Below are positions 1 through 7,876 of a stretch of DNA of 52,464 nt, in pieces. This DNA comes from Candidatus Binatus sp. (GTDB taxonomy: Bacteria; Desulfobacterota; Binatia; Binatales; Binataceae), in contig NZ_DATCTO010000023.1 of NCBI RefSeq assembly GCF_036567905.1, positions 1-52,464 on the forward strand, read 5' to 3'. Numbering within the stretch: the stretch's first letter is position 1; each line of letters begins with the position of its first letter. The position numbers and the translations under genes are program-made. Below the pieces are notes generated by a model. That model was not told the DNA's origin, did not search any database, and saw nothing but the letters and a program-made list of their open reading frames with translations.

Positions 1-3
1 GGT

Positions 4-26
4 GCGGAACCCACGGTGGGTTCCGC
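4..26. repeat. Hairpin 1 of the interspersed structured repeat, variant copy D
   Basis: A perfect inverted repeat with 11-nt arms (GCGGAACCCAC / GTGGGTTCCGC) around one central base. It lies 7 bases beyond the stop codon of the minus-strand sulfatase, so it could also act as a 3'-end hairpin. It is the same hairpin seen at 12402, 27526, 35598 and 36627, where the arms read GTGAAACCCAC. Two arm positions differ, and both changes are compensated on the opposite arm. The copy may continue beyond the left edge of the window. Confidence 0.7.
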
Positions 27-33
27 ATTTGAC

Positions 34-1611
34 CTAAGCGGGCGCCTCCACAGGCAGCTTGGGACTGCGCTCGGGAGGAAGATTGTCGTACAGGTCGGCG
101 CGCAGATCGGACTTCAGCTTCGCGCAGCCCGGATCGTTCCACAGATTGCGCCATTGCATCGGATCCTCGCGCAGATTGTAAAGCTCGCCCTCGCTGCCGT
201 CGTAGCGGATATCGGCAATCGGACCGCGCGGCGCCAGCAACGGCGGAATGTTGGCCAGGTCGAATCCATAGTCGCGAGTCGATTTCTCGTAAACGGTGAG
301 CGTGTAACCGTCGCGATAGATGCTGCGCAGATGCATCCCGATCGCGGCGAACTGGCTGTCCCATTCGGTGATGACGCGCTGGCGGCCCGAGCCCGGCGCG
401 ATGGGGAGCGGCTTGCCCTGCATCCAGTCGGGAACCGGGACGCCGGCGATTTGGCAGAACGTCGGCGCGAGATCGAGCTGCCCGACCGGCTCCGCGATTT
501 CGCTGTGCGTAATTTTGGCTGACGGCGCGGGACGCCAGATCATCGGCAGCCGCATCAGCGCGTCAACGTGATACGGGCCCTTGTAGAGCAAGCCGAAGTC
601 GCCTTGCAGCTCGCCGTGGTCTGTCGTGAAGAATACGTCGGTGCGCGCCTCCCATCCCCGCTCGGCGATTCGGGCGAGCACGCGGCCGCAAGCCTGGTCG
701 ATCAATTCGTTTTCGACGTGGATCATCGCGTTGACTTCGCGCAGCTGATCCTCGGTGAGCTGGCACGGGACGAAGTTGGCCGGGCCGCCCTCGAAGTTGC
801 CGAAACGGCCCTGGTACCAGTCGAGCCAATGGCGCGGCTTGCCGGCCAGTATTTTTTCAATTTTCTCGCGCGAGCCCGGATAGCCGGCGGGCAGATCGAG
901 ATCGCGCCAATTGATTCGCCGCGCCTCGTCCTGCGGCGGATCCCATGGATGATGGGGATCGGGGAAACTCATCCACACGAACCAGTTGTCGCCGGGATCG
1001 AGCGAATCGAGGTATGCGATCGTCCGCGCCGCCACCCAGTCGGTGTGGTAATGCTCGCGCGGAATCGGATTGTACTTCACTTCGGGCGCTCCGGTGTCGC
1101 CGCCGGGCATCGCGGTGAGAATCGGCGCGAAGCCGCCCATTTCGTCGGGATGGTTTTTCTGCAGCCACAGCGAATAATGCCATCCGCCGATCGGCGAATG
1201 CATCGCCAGTTCCATCCGATCGAAGCCGCGATACGGGCCGGTCGAATTCTCGCGCGCCATCCGGTTCTCGAACCATCGCCCCTGCAAATCGAAAGCGGGC
1301 TCGAAATGCGCCTTGCCCAGCAGCGCGGTGCGGTAACCGGCCTGCTCGTGAAGATAGGCCGCGACGCTCGGCGAATCGGGCGGAAGCGCAACCCCGTTGG
1401 CGACGACGCCGTGGGTGCGCACGTACTGGCCGGTAATCATGGTCGAGCGGGCCGGCATGCAGACGACATTCTGATTGTGCGCGCGCCGATAGTTGATCCC
1501 GTCATTGGCGAGCCGGTCGGCGACCGGGGTCTTCGCGATCGTGCCGCCGTTGCATCCCAGCGCGTCGTAGCGCTGCTGATCGGTGGTGATGAAGAGGATA
1601 TTGCGTCCCAT
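34..1611 (-). CDS. Sulfatase (arylsulfatase family, Cys-type)
   Basis: A 525-residue hydrolase of the sulfatase/alkaline-phosphatase superfamily, which cleaves sulfate (or related phosphonate) esters. The N-terminus has the metal-binding DQQ motif (D11-Q12). C51 lies in CMPARSTMITG, matching C-x-P-x-R, the signature in which the cysteine is oxidised to formylglycine. A second metal-site motif TTDHGELQGD is in the C-terminal half. Length is normal for the family. No signal peptide is visible, so a cytoplasmic location is likely, which is unusual for scavenging sulfatases. The substrate cannot be told from sequence. It is followed on the same strand only by the hairpin at 4-26. The Nudix gene upstream ends 48 nt away and could be co-transcribed. 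Confidence 0.93.
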   Translation of the reverse strand: MGRNILFITTDQQRYDALGCNGGTIAKTPVADRLANDGINYRRAHNQNVVCMPARSTMITGQYVRTHGVVANGVALPPDSPSVAAYLHEQAGYRTALLGKAHFEPAFDLQGRWFENRMARENSTGPYRGFDRMELAMHSPIGGWHYSLWLQKNHPDEMGGFAPILTAMPGGDTGAPEVKYNPIPREHYHTDWVAARTIAYLDSLDPGDNWFVWMSFPDPHHPWDPPQDEARRINWRDLDLPAGYPGSREKIEKILAGKPRHWLDWYQGRFGNFEGGPANFVPCQLTEDQLREVNAMIHVENELIDQACGRVLARIAERGWEARTDVFFTTDHGELQGDFGLLYKGPYHVDALMRLPMIWRPAPSAKITHSEIAEPVGQLDLAPTFCQIAGVPVPDWMQGKPLPIAPGSGRQRVITEWDSQFAAIGMHLRSIYRDGYTLTVYEKSTRDYGFDLANIPPLLAPRGPIADIRYDGSEGELYNLREDPMQWRNLWNDPGCAKLKSDLRADLYDNLPPERSPKLPVEAPA

Positions 1612-1659
1612 TGGATTCGACTCCCGTTTGGAAATTTTACTTTTTCACTTATCCCGCTT

Positions 1660-2280
1660 TCAGCAGTGCGCGGAAAAGGGGGCCGTTTCCAGAAGCTCGA
1701 GCAGGTTCAGCGTGATGCGCAGGGTGAGGCCCCAGATTACCTGGCCGCGGTAGAGAATCGCCGGAAATTTCGAGGAACGACCGGCCGGCCCGTCGCTCTT
1801 CCATTCATACTCGCCGCGAAACTTCGGATCGCGCAGCGCGGTAAGAGGCACGTCGAAGATTTCGGCGACCTCGGAGATTTGAGGCCTGAGCGGCGCGTCG
1901 GACGGAATCACGCCGACGAATGGCGCGACGACGATTCCGCTGGTCGTCGTTTGCATGGTGGGAAAAGCGCCGACCACCTCTACGGTCGAAGGATGGATGC
2001 CGACTTCTTCGTGCGCCTCGCGCAAAGCGGCGTCGAGCAGGGTCGCATCCACGGGATCGACGCGTCCGCCCGGAAACGCAACCTGGCCGCGATGGCTGGC
2101 GACATGGTCAGAGCGGCGGATATAAATGACGTGAAGGCCGCCGGCGCGCTCGAACAGCGGCATCAGCACCGCGGCGGCGTTGGACTTGTTCGCCAGCGCC
2201 GCGCGCGGGACGGGAGTGACGGTGGAGAGCTTGCGTCGGATGGTCTCGACGTGGCGGGCGAATGCAGTGGCGTCGCTCAT
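1660..2280 (-). CDS. Nudix hydrolase, CoA pyrophosphatase type (NudL-like)
   Basis: About 206 residues. The segment RRSDHVASHRGQVAFPGG is the signature of the CoA-pyrophosphatase (UPF0035/NudL) branch. It runs into a Nudix box ending ALREAHEEVGI with the catalytic REx2EE core. Family knowledge: these enzymes hydrolyse CoA or acyl-CoA to 4'-phosphopantetheine and 3',5'-ADP. The CoA assignment is inferred from the signature; other nucleoside diphosphate derivatives are possible. I chose the ATG at 2280 (MSDATAF). An alternative start at 2316 would add 12 residues and push toward the divergent thiI gene. No clear Shine-Dalgarno is visible at either. Confidence 0.85.
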   Translation of the reverse strand: MSDATAFARHVETIRRKLSTVTPVPRAALANKSNAAAVLMPLFERAGGLHVIYIRRSDHVASHRGQVAFPGGRVDPVDATLLDAALREAHEEVGIHPSTVEVVGAFPTMQTTTSGIVVAPFVGVIPSDAPLRPQISEVAEIFDVPLTALRDPKFRGEYEWKSDGPAGRSSKFPAILYRGQVIWGLTLRITLNLLELLETAPFSAHC

Positions 2281-2394
2281 CACTACAGATAATCGCGCGC
2301 AGCGCGCATCTTGCAAGCGCGCGGCCGGTTTTCAATGCTGCCCGTGCCTGGGCTAACCTCAAGTCCGGCGGATGCACGCGAGCGACTTCAGAAC

Positions 2395-3603
2395 ATGCGA
2401 TATTTGATTGGCAGATACCACGAGATCGCGCTCAAAGGGCGCAATCAGTGGCGATTCGTGGACCAGGTCAAGCAGAATCTGCGCGATATATTCGGCGACT
2501 ACCGGCTGGGCAATATCCGCAGCGTCGGGCCGCGCCTGATGGTGCAAATCCCCGAGGAGCTTAGCGACGAAACCGCCGCCGAGCGCGCGGCGTTGATTTT
2601 CGGGCTGCAGAACTTCTCGCTCAGCCATGCGACCGCTCGCGACATCGAATCGATCGCGCGCGAAGCGATCAAGCTCGCGACGGGAAGCAGTGCAAGGACA
2701 TTTGCGGTGCGGACCAAGCGCGAGGACAAGCGGTTCGCGATGAATTCGGTGGAAATAGATCGCGCGGTTGGCGGTGAAGTGCAGGAGGCGCTCGGCTTCG
2801 AAGTGGATCTGCGCGCTCCCGAGCTCACGATATCGATCGAGATAATGAACGACGCGGCGTACGTGTCGGCGGGCAAGATGCCGGGTGCGGGCGGACTTCC
2901 GGTAGGCGTGACGGGGCGTGGATTGGCGCTGCTGTCGGGCGGGATCGATTCGCCGGTCGCGGCGCATCGAATGATGCGGCGCGGGCTTAGGCTGGACTTC
3001 GTACATTTTCATGCGTATCCGATCGTTTCGGCGGCGAGCCGGGAGAAGGCGGCGGAGCTTGCGGCTCATCTGACGCGCTGGCAGGCGCGATCGACGCTGA
3101 TGCTGGCGCCGTTTGGAAACTTGCAGCGCGAGATCGTGGCGAACACTCTGCGTCCGCTGCGCGTGGTGCTGTACCGGCGCTTCATGCTGCGAATCGCCAG
3201 CGCGCTTGCGGAGCGTTCAGGCGCGACGGTGCTGGTAACGGGCGAGAGCCTGGGGCAGGTCGCCTCGCAGACGCTGGAAAACATGGCGGTGATCGAGAAG
3301 GCGGCGGCGTTTCCGGTCATGCGGCCGCTGGTCGGGATGGACAAAAACGAGATTATCGATCAGGCGCGCCGGCTGCGCACGTTCGAGACATCGATATTGC
3401 CCGATCAGGACTGCTGCACGCTGTTTGTGCCGGCGCATCCCGAGACGCGGGCGCGAATCGAGGAAGTCGAGGCGGCGGAATCGTGCTTCGATATCCCGCG
3501 GATGATTGACGATGTGGTCCGCGCCACCGAAGTCGAGCGTTTTTGGTTTCCGCCGCGGGCGACGCAAGCGGCTACGGCCAGAGCGCCAGAAACGCAGTAT
3601 TGA
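2395..3603 (+). CDS. thiI: tRNA 4-thiouridine synthase ThiI (no rhodanese domain)
   Basis: A 402-residue protein. It opens MRYLIGRYHEIALKGRN, the typical ThiI/THUMP start with the KG-N motif. The THUMP region covers roughly residues 60-165. The PP-loop SGGIDS (181-186) binds ATP, and a conserved DQDCCTLF segment lies near the C-terminus. The family adenylates and thiolates U8 of tRNA and in some species supplies sulfur for thiamine thiazole. The C-terminal rhodanese domain of the E. coli enzyme is absent, so sulfur must be delivered directly by a cysteine desulfurase persulfide (inference). An upstream in-frame start at 2311 would add 28 non-conserved residues, so I chose the ATG at 2395. The 3' end overlaps the convergent permease gene by 32 nt. 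Confidence 0.93.
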   Translation: MRYLIGRYHEIALKGRNQWRFVDQVKQNLRDIFGDYRLGNIRSVGPRLMVQIPEELSDETAAERAALIFGLQNFSLSHATARDIESIAREAIKLATGSSARTFAVRTKREDKRFAMNSVEIDRAVGGEVQEALGFEVDLRAPELTISIEIMNDAAYVSAGKMPGAGGLPVGVTGRGLALLSGGIDSPVAAHRMMRRGLRLDFVHFHAYPIVSAASREKAAELAAHLTRWQARSTLMLAPFGNLQREIVANTLRPLRVVLYRRFMLRIASALAERSGATVLVTGESLGQVASQTLENMAVIEKAAAFPVMRPLVGMDKNEIIDQARRLRTFETSILPDQDCCTLFVPAHPETRARIEEVEAAESCFDIPRMIDDVVRATEVERFWFPPRATQAATARAPETQY

Positions 3604-4804
3604 TCGCCAGCGTGATCAGCGTGATTGGCACGCCCACGCGCAAGTAATCGACAAAGGTCACGTCAATCCTCCTCAACCGCGCCTGCTCGACCACGATCAG
3701 ATTGGCGATCGATCCAACCAGGGTAAGATTTCCCGCGTAGGTGCTCGCGCTCGCGATCAACAGCGCAAGCGTGCGTCCGCCGCCAAGCATCGGATAGAGC
3801 GGACGGAACAGCAGCACGGCGGGCACGTTGCTGACCAGGTTGGAAAGGATCGCGACGACGACTGTCAGAGTGACGGGATGGGTCAACCGCTGAACGCCGA
3901 CCAGGCTCAACACTTCGGTTTGGAAGCCGGTGGTTTCGAAACCGGCCACCACGATGAAGAGTCCGGTGAACATCGCGAGCATCGTCCAATCGATCAACCG
4001 ATACACGCGATGCGGCTTGATTCGCCGGGTGAACAGCAGGATCACGCCGGCGCTCATCGCGACCAGGTGGGTCGGATAGCCGGCGACGAACATCGCCAAC
4101 GCACCGAGCGCGACGATCGACGATTTGATCATCAACGGGCGGTTGACGCGAAGCGTGCGTGGAGCGGGGGCATCACTGGGCCGCCGCGGCGCTCCGATCG
4201 ATTTTCGGTAAACCGCGGCGATCACCAGGAAATCGATCACGAGGCCGATGATGGCGGCCGGCGCCAGGTGAAATGCGAAGCTGGAGTAGCCGAGATGCGC
4301 GAAGCCTGCGACGATCATGTTCTGCGGGTTGCCGGTGATCGTCGCGGCGCTGCCGATGTTGCTGGCGGTCGCGAGTCCCAGCAAAAGCGGGATGGGATCG
4401 AGGTCCGCAATTTCGGCGGCGTCGATTATCAGAGGGGTGAGCGCCAGGCAGACAACGTCATTAATGAAAAACGCGGCGAGCAAGCCCGCCGCGGCGACGG
4501 TCATCGCAAGCATCCCGAAGCCAGAGCGCGCCCTGCTCAGCAGCCCGCGCGCGAAGAACGCAAAGGCGCCCGAGAGGCGCAAGTTCGCCACTACGATCAT
4601 CATCCCGAGCAGCAGGGCAATCGTGTGGAAGTCGATGGCGCGCTCGGCCGCGGCTCCGCTGAGAGCGCCGGACACGACCATCGCGACCGCGCCCGCCAAC
4701 GCGGCGCCGGTGCGATCGATGCGCAGCCACGGAATTTCGCCGAGCGCGATCACTGCGTAGGTCAGGGCGAAAATGGCGAGGGCCGGGGTGTGGCTGGGGA
4801 GCAT
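3572..4804 (-). CDS. ArsB/SLC13-type (IT superfamily) permease
   Basis: A 410-residue, very hydrophobic inner-membrane protein with about 10-12 predicted membrane segments. The first re-entrant half carries FINDVVCLALTPLI followed by SNIGSAATITGNPQNMIV. The GNPQN segment is typical of the ArsB/NhaD/YbiR anion-permease branch, and a second pseudo-repeat (NLVSNVPAVLLF) is in the C-terminal half. The family moves anions (arsenite, dicarboxylates, sulfate) or exchanges Na+/H+. The substrate here cannot be deduced. No ars genes or ATPase lie nearby. The gene is convergent with thiI and shares 32 nt with its 3' end. Confidence 0.87.
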   Translation of the reverse strand: MLPSHTPALAIFALTYAVIALGEIPWLRIDRTGAALAGAVAMVVSGALSGAAAERAIDFHTIALLLGMMIVVANLRLSGAFAFFARGLLSRARSGFGMLAMTVAAAGLLAAFFINDVVCLALTPLIIDAAEIADLDPIPLLLGLATASNIGSAATITGNPQNMIVAGFAHLGYSSFAFHLAPAAIIGLVIDFLVIAAVYRKSIGAPRRPSDAPAPRTLRVNRPLMIKSSIVALGALAMFVAGYPTHLVAMSAGVILLFTRRIKPHRVYRLIDWTMLAMFTGLFIVVAGFETTGFQTEVLSLVGVQRLTHPVTLTVVVAILSNLVSNVPAVLLFRPLYPMLGGGRTLALLIASASTYAGNLTLVGSIANLIVVEQARLRRIDVTFVDYLRVGVPITLITLAINTAFLALWP

Positions 4805-5131
4805 CGTGGTTCAGGAATGATGGTTGGCGCAAGAGCGGCAATCAAGCGGCGAGGGTGTTGGAAGCATCGGGATCAGAGGCATAGTCCGGGAGAATCGATA
4901 TGGAAATTCCACTCAAGGCCGCGGAACTCGATCACGTTTTTCGTTTTTAGTTGTTCTACGATGCCGCGATCACAATCGCGCCGAGGGCAACGTCGTTGAA
5001 CTCGAGCAGCAGCCAGCCGCGCCGTGAATGGCGGACCCGCGGCCGTTCGCATAGCGCGCCTTCTTTCTGATAAGCAAGACTGTTGCCCCCCGAGACGGCG
5101 GTCAGGGGTGGAAACTGCCGTTGAGCCGAGC
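4805..5131. other. Intergenic stretch with no recognisable gene
   Basis: This is the divergent spacer between the permease start and the lipoprotein gene. I find no ORF with family features, no tRNA-like fold and none of the repeat family. Short reading frames here (for example a 16-codon frame at 4910-4960) have no supporting features. It probably holds the promoter of the permease on the minus strand. Confidence 0.5.
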
Positions 5132-5159
5132 TTGTTTTTGGTGGGAGCGACATTAGAAT
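5132..5159 (+). promoter_or_regulatory. Candidate sigma70-type promoter for the lipoprotein gene
   Basis: TTGTTT (5132-5137) and TAGAAT (5154-5159) are separated by 16 nt. They lie about 39 nt before the ATG at 5198, in a locally AT-richer stretch. The match to consensus is moderate. This is an inference from spacing and sequence only. Confidence 0.35.
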
Positions 5160-5197
5160 CAAACCGTTTGCGGCTCGCATGAAGAGGAATTTCGACG

Positions 5198-6367
5198 ATG
5201 ACAATGAGCAGAATTCAGGCCAAGGGTGCGATGCTTGCGGCCGGCGTGGTTTGTGCGTTGCTGGTAGCGGGATGCCAGGGCCATACGCCCCAGCGCGCGG
5301 CGGAAGCCTATCTGAGCAACCTGAAATTTTACAATTACCCGACCTGCTACCAGGCGCTGTCGCATCAGGACCAGGTCGATCGCACCATGGATCAGTTCCT
5401 CGGCGAAATCCCGATGGCCCCCGACGTGAGCAAGGACTGGTTCAAGGGCGTGCTGCGCACCTATGACTACAAGGTTGGCGAGGCGAAGACCGACGGCGAC
5501 AAGGCGATAGTCACGGTCAGCGTGACGCAGCCCGATCTCGCGCTCTGGGAGCGGACGGTCGATGCTTCACTTAGCGGAGATCAGACCCCCGACTCGACCG
5601 CGCAAAAGAACCTGGCCGAAAACACGTATCCCAAGGTCACCTACGACGACGATATGGTGATGGTGAATCAGGGCGGCGAATGGCGGCTGTTCGTCGATTT
5701 CCCGTTCAAGGAAAACATCATCAAGGAACACAAGGACGCCGTCGATCTCTACCACAAGCACGACTACGACAAGGCGGCGGCCGCCTATCAGAAAATCCTC
5801 GACGAACTGGACAAAGAGCAGGCGACCGGCAACGCGGGCCTAAAGTTCCAGTACGGGCGCGAGTTGGCGGATATACAAAACGCGCAGAAGCAGCTCCCCG
5901 AGGCGCAGGCGTACATCCCGAAAATCGTGTTGAGCGATGTGGATATGAAGATGGCGGCATCGCGAGTGCCGGGAATTTTCGGCAAGATGACGAACAGCGG
6001 CGACAAGGCTATCGACGAGGTTCAGTTCACGGTCACGTATTCCGAGGGCAAAGGGAAAACCAAAAAGGAAGTCTTCAGCGAGGTTCACACCCCGATTGCG
6101 ACGCCGCTCGAGTTCACCAATTTCGGGCGGCCGGTGCTGCCGTTCGTGCCGGGCGAGACGCGCAACTTCGGTTTTCGCCTGAGCGCCCCGACCGACATCC
6201 AGCAAAAGGCGACGCCCGACCTGACGGTCACGTCGATCGTGTTCACGCAATCGGGCGCTCCGCTGCCCAAGCCCGCGGCGCCATCGCCGTCGCCAGGAGC
6301 ATCGCCCGCGGCGGCTGCTTCAGCAGCTTCCGCGCCCGCCGCGGCGCCATCGCCGGCGAAGAACTGA
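5198..6367 (+). CDS. Unrecognised lipoprotein with Ala/Pro-rich C-terminal tail
   Basis: A 389-residue protein I cannot assign to a named family. The N-terminal signal ends in a lipobox (LLVAGC, cysteine at residue 26), so it should be a lipid-anchored envelope protein. Residues about 30-180 look like an NTF2/DUF4878-type fold: an AEAYL..L start and a GGEWRLFVDF end, typical of small lumazine/NTF2-like lipoproteins. A helical TPR-like stretch (about 185-245) and a beta-rich domain (about 250-350) with a GETRNFGFRL motif follow. The last about 35 residues are low-complexity Ala/Pro/Ser. AGAGG at about 5182 gives a plausible ribosome site for the ATG at 5198. The domain reading is tentative. 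Confidence 0.75.
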   Translation: MTMSRIQAKGAMLAAGVVCALLVAGCQGHTPQRAAEAYLSNLKFYNYPTCYQALSHQDQVDRTMDQFLGEIPMAPDVSKDWFKGVLRTYDYKVGEAKTDGDKAIVTVSVTQPDLALWERTVDASLSGDQTPDSTAQKNLAENTYPKVTYDDDMVMVNQGGEWRLFVDFPFKENIIKEHKDAVDLYHKHDYDKAAAAYQKILDELDKEQATGNAGLKFQYGRELADIQNAQKQLPEAQAYIPKIVLSDVDMKMAASRVPGIFGKMTNSGDKAIDEVQFTVTYSEGKGKTKKEVFSEVHTPIATPLEFTNFGRPVLPFVPGETRNFGFRLSAPTDIQQKATPDLTVTSIVFTQSGAPLPKPAAPSPSPGASPAAAASAASAPAAAPSPAKN

Positions 6368-6501
6368 CGCGGCCTGCCGCGGCGGCGCCGAGCTGCGCAT
6401 CTCCACCGGGTTATCCGGTGCGAGGCGCGGTTCGGCTATTATGGAGACGGAACGCGGCATGAAGCGGCGACGGATTCGCTTGGCAGGCGCGCACGACCGC
6501 A

Positions 6502-7404
6502 TTGACAGTCAAACTCACAATTGCGATTCCCACACATAATCGCGCGGCGCTGGTGCGCGAGACGTTGGCGAGTATCGCGTCGCTCGCGATACCGGCGGGC
6601 GTCGAGGCCGACTGCCTCGTCATCGACAATGGATCGACCGACGACACCGCAGCGGTAATCGATGACTGCGCGCGTGGCGCGGCGCTTGCGATGCGGCGCG
6701 TGTTCGAATCGCGTCTGGGTTCGAGCTTTGCGCGAAATCGTGCGGTGGACGAAACCGCGTCGGACTTCATCTTCTTCATAGACGACGACGCGCTGGCCGA
6801 GCGCGATTGGGCCGCCGAACTGCTCGATGACATGCGGCAGCGCGACCTGGACGCCGCGTGCGGTATGGTCATCCCGCAATGGTCGTCGCCACCGCCCAAG
6901 TGGCTGGGGCCGAGCCTGTGGGTCAAACTCGCAGTTCACGACCGGCGCACGATCGAGTCGGCGCCAACGTCATCTGCCGAGCGCTTGGATAATTATTTCA
7001 GCGCCAATGTCGGGTTCAAGCGCTCTGCGTTCGCGCGTTTCGGGAAATTTCGCGAGGACCTCGGCGTGGTCGGCGGCAATCCCATCTCAGGCGAGGACAC
7101 CGAACTGTTCGCGCGGATATTGGCGCGCGGCGGCGCCATGGGTTTTGCACCGCGCGCAATCGTGCATCATCTGATCCCTCCCGAGCGGATGACGCGCGCG
7201 TATCTGCGGCGCAAGAGCTTCGCCTTCGGCATGGGCACCGCATTTGCGGGACTGCAAAACCACAATCGCCTCGACAAGCTCGTCCGCAACGGCGTGCGAA
7301 TGGCAGCCGCCGCGATGCGCGGCGATCCGGAGCGGGCGATTTATCACGAACTCGAATGCGCCAACTTTTTCGGCTATTGGCGCGGCCGCCTGATCGCAAG
7401 ATAG
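6502..7404 (+). CDS. Glycosyltransferase family 2
   Basis: A 300-residue GT-A fold enzyme. The N-terminus TVKLTIAIPTHNRAALV is the GT2 nucleotide-sugar-binding start, followed by VIDNGSTDD. FFIDDDA is the metal-binding DxD-type motif, and GEDTELFAR is the acceptor/catalytic ED motif. It transfers a sugar from an activated donor to an unknown acceptor, probably at the cytoplasmic face of the inner membrane. The frame opens with TTG at 6502; no in-frame ATG upstream looks better, so the exact start is uncertain. No other polysaccharide gene is adjacent. It is convergent with the Nudix gene 16 nt away. Confidence 0.9.
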   Translation: MTVKLTIAIPTHNRAALVRETLASIASLAIPAGVEADCLVIDNGSTDDTAAVIDDCARGAALAMRRVFESRLGSSFARNRAVDETASDFIFFIDDDALAERDWAAELLDDMRQRDLDAACGMVIPQWSSPPPKWLGPSLWVKLAVHDRRTIESAPTSSAERLDNYFSANVGFKRSAFARFGKFREDLGVVGGNPISGEDTELFARILARGGAMGFAPRAIVHHLIPPERMTRAYLRRKSFAFGMGTAFAGLQNHNRLDKLVRNGVRMAAAAMRGDPERAIYHELECANFFGYWRGRLIAR

Positions 7405-7420
7405 CGCCGCATCGCCTCGA

Positions 7421-7840
7421 TCACTTCACGTAACTCAGCATACCGCGCTTCAAAATTGCCGCGAGATAAGGAATCAACTCCAGGCTCGCGACGTCGGCCG
7501 GCGTGACCCATCGATGCTCGACGTGTTCGTCGGGGCGCAGCTGCACTTTCTGAAAAACTGCCAGCCGACACGAGTAGAGCGCCTGCAGATAGGGCTCTGA
7601 AACCATGCTGTGCAAGCCGAGCAGGCGGTCGATCGCGACATCAATCCCGGTTTCCTCCTTGACCTCGCGCAACAGGCAATCCTCGAAACTCTCGCCGAGC
7701 GCAAGATGGCCGCCGGGAAGGTCCCAGCTTCCGGGGCGATACGGCATCACCGGCGCGCGCTTGAGCACGAGCATTCGCCCGCGACTGGCGATAACGCCAT
7801 GGATGCCCACATAGAATTGCTGCTCCGCCATCGTGCTCAA
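7421..7840 (-). CDS. Nudix hydrolase (MutT-like)
   Basis: A 139-residue single-domain protein with an exact Nudix box, GGHLALGESFEDCLLREVKE followed by ETGI (G-x5-E-x7-RE-x2-EE-x-G). It hydrolyses a nucleoside diphosphate linked to another group; the substrate is unknown. An in-frame ATG three codons in (MAEQQF) is an alternative start. It lies 36 nt downstream of hyuB on the same strand and may be the last gene of the dehydrogenase-hyuA-hyuB operon. Confidence 0.9.
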   Translation of the reverse strand: MSTMAEQQFYVGIHGVIASRGRMLVLKRAPVMPYRPGSWDLPGGHLALGESFEDCLLREVKEETGIDVAIDRLLGLHSMVSEPYLQALYSCRLAVFQKVQLRPDEHVEHRWVTPADVASLELIPYLAAILKRGMLSYVK

Positions 7841-7876
7841 GCTAGCGGGCCGCTCGCCGATGCGCCACTTCCGGGT

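Noticed and set aside
568..2292. 574-codon plus-strand frame opposite the sulfatase and Nudix genes
   Set aside because: It is the antisense shadow of two genes with complete catalytic motifs; its translation is Arg/His-rich and shows no family features, as expected in GC-rich DNA.
3506..4999. 497-codon plus-strand frame opposite the permease gene
   Set aside because: Low-complexity Arg/Gln/Asp/His translation with no hydrophobic or catalytic pattern; the minus strand encodes a convincing membrane transporter.
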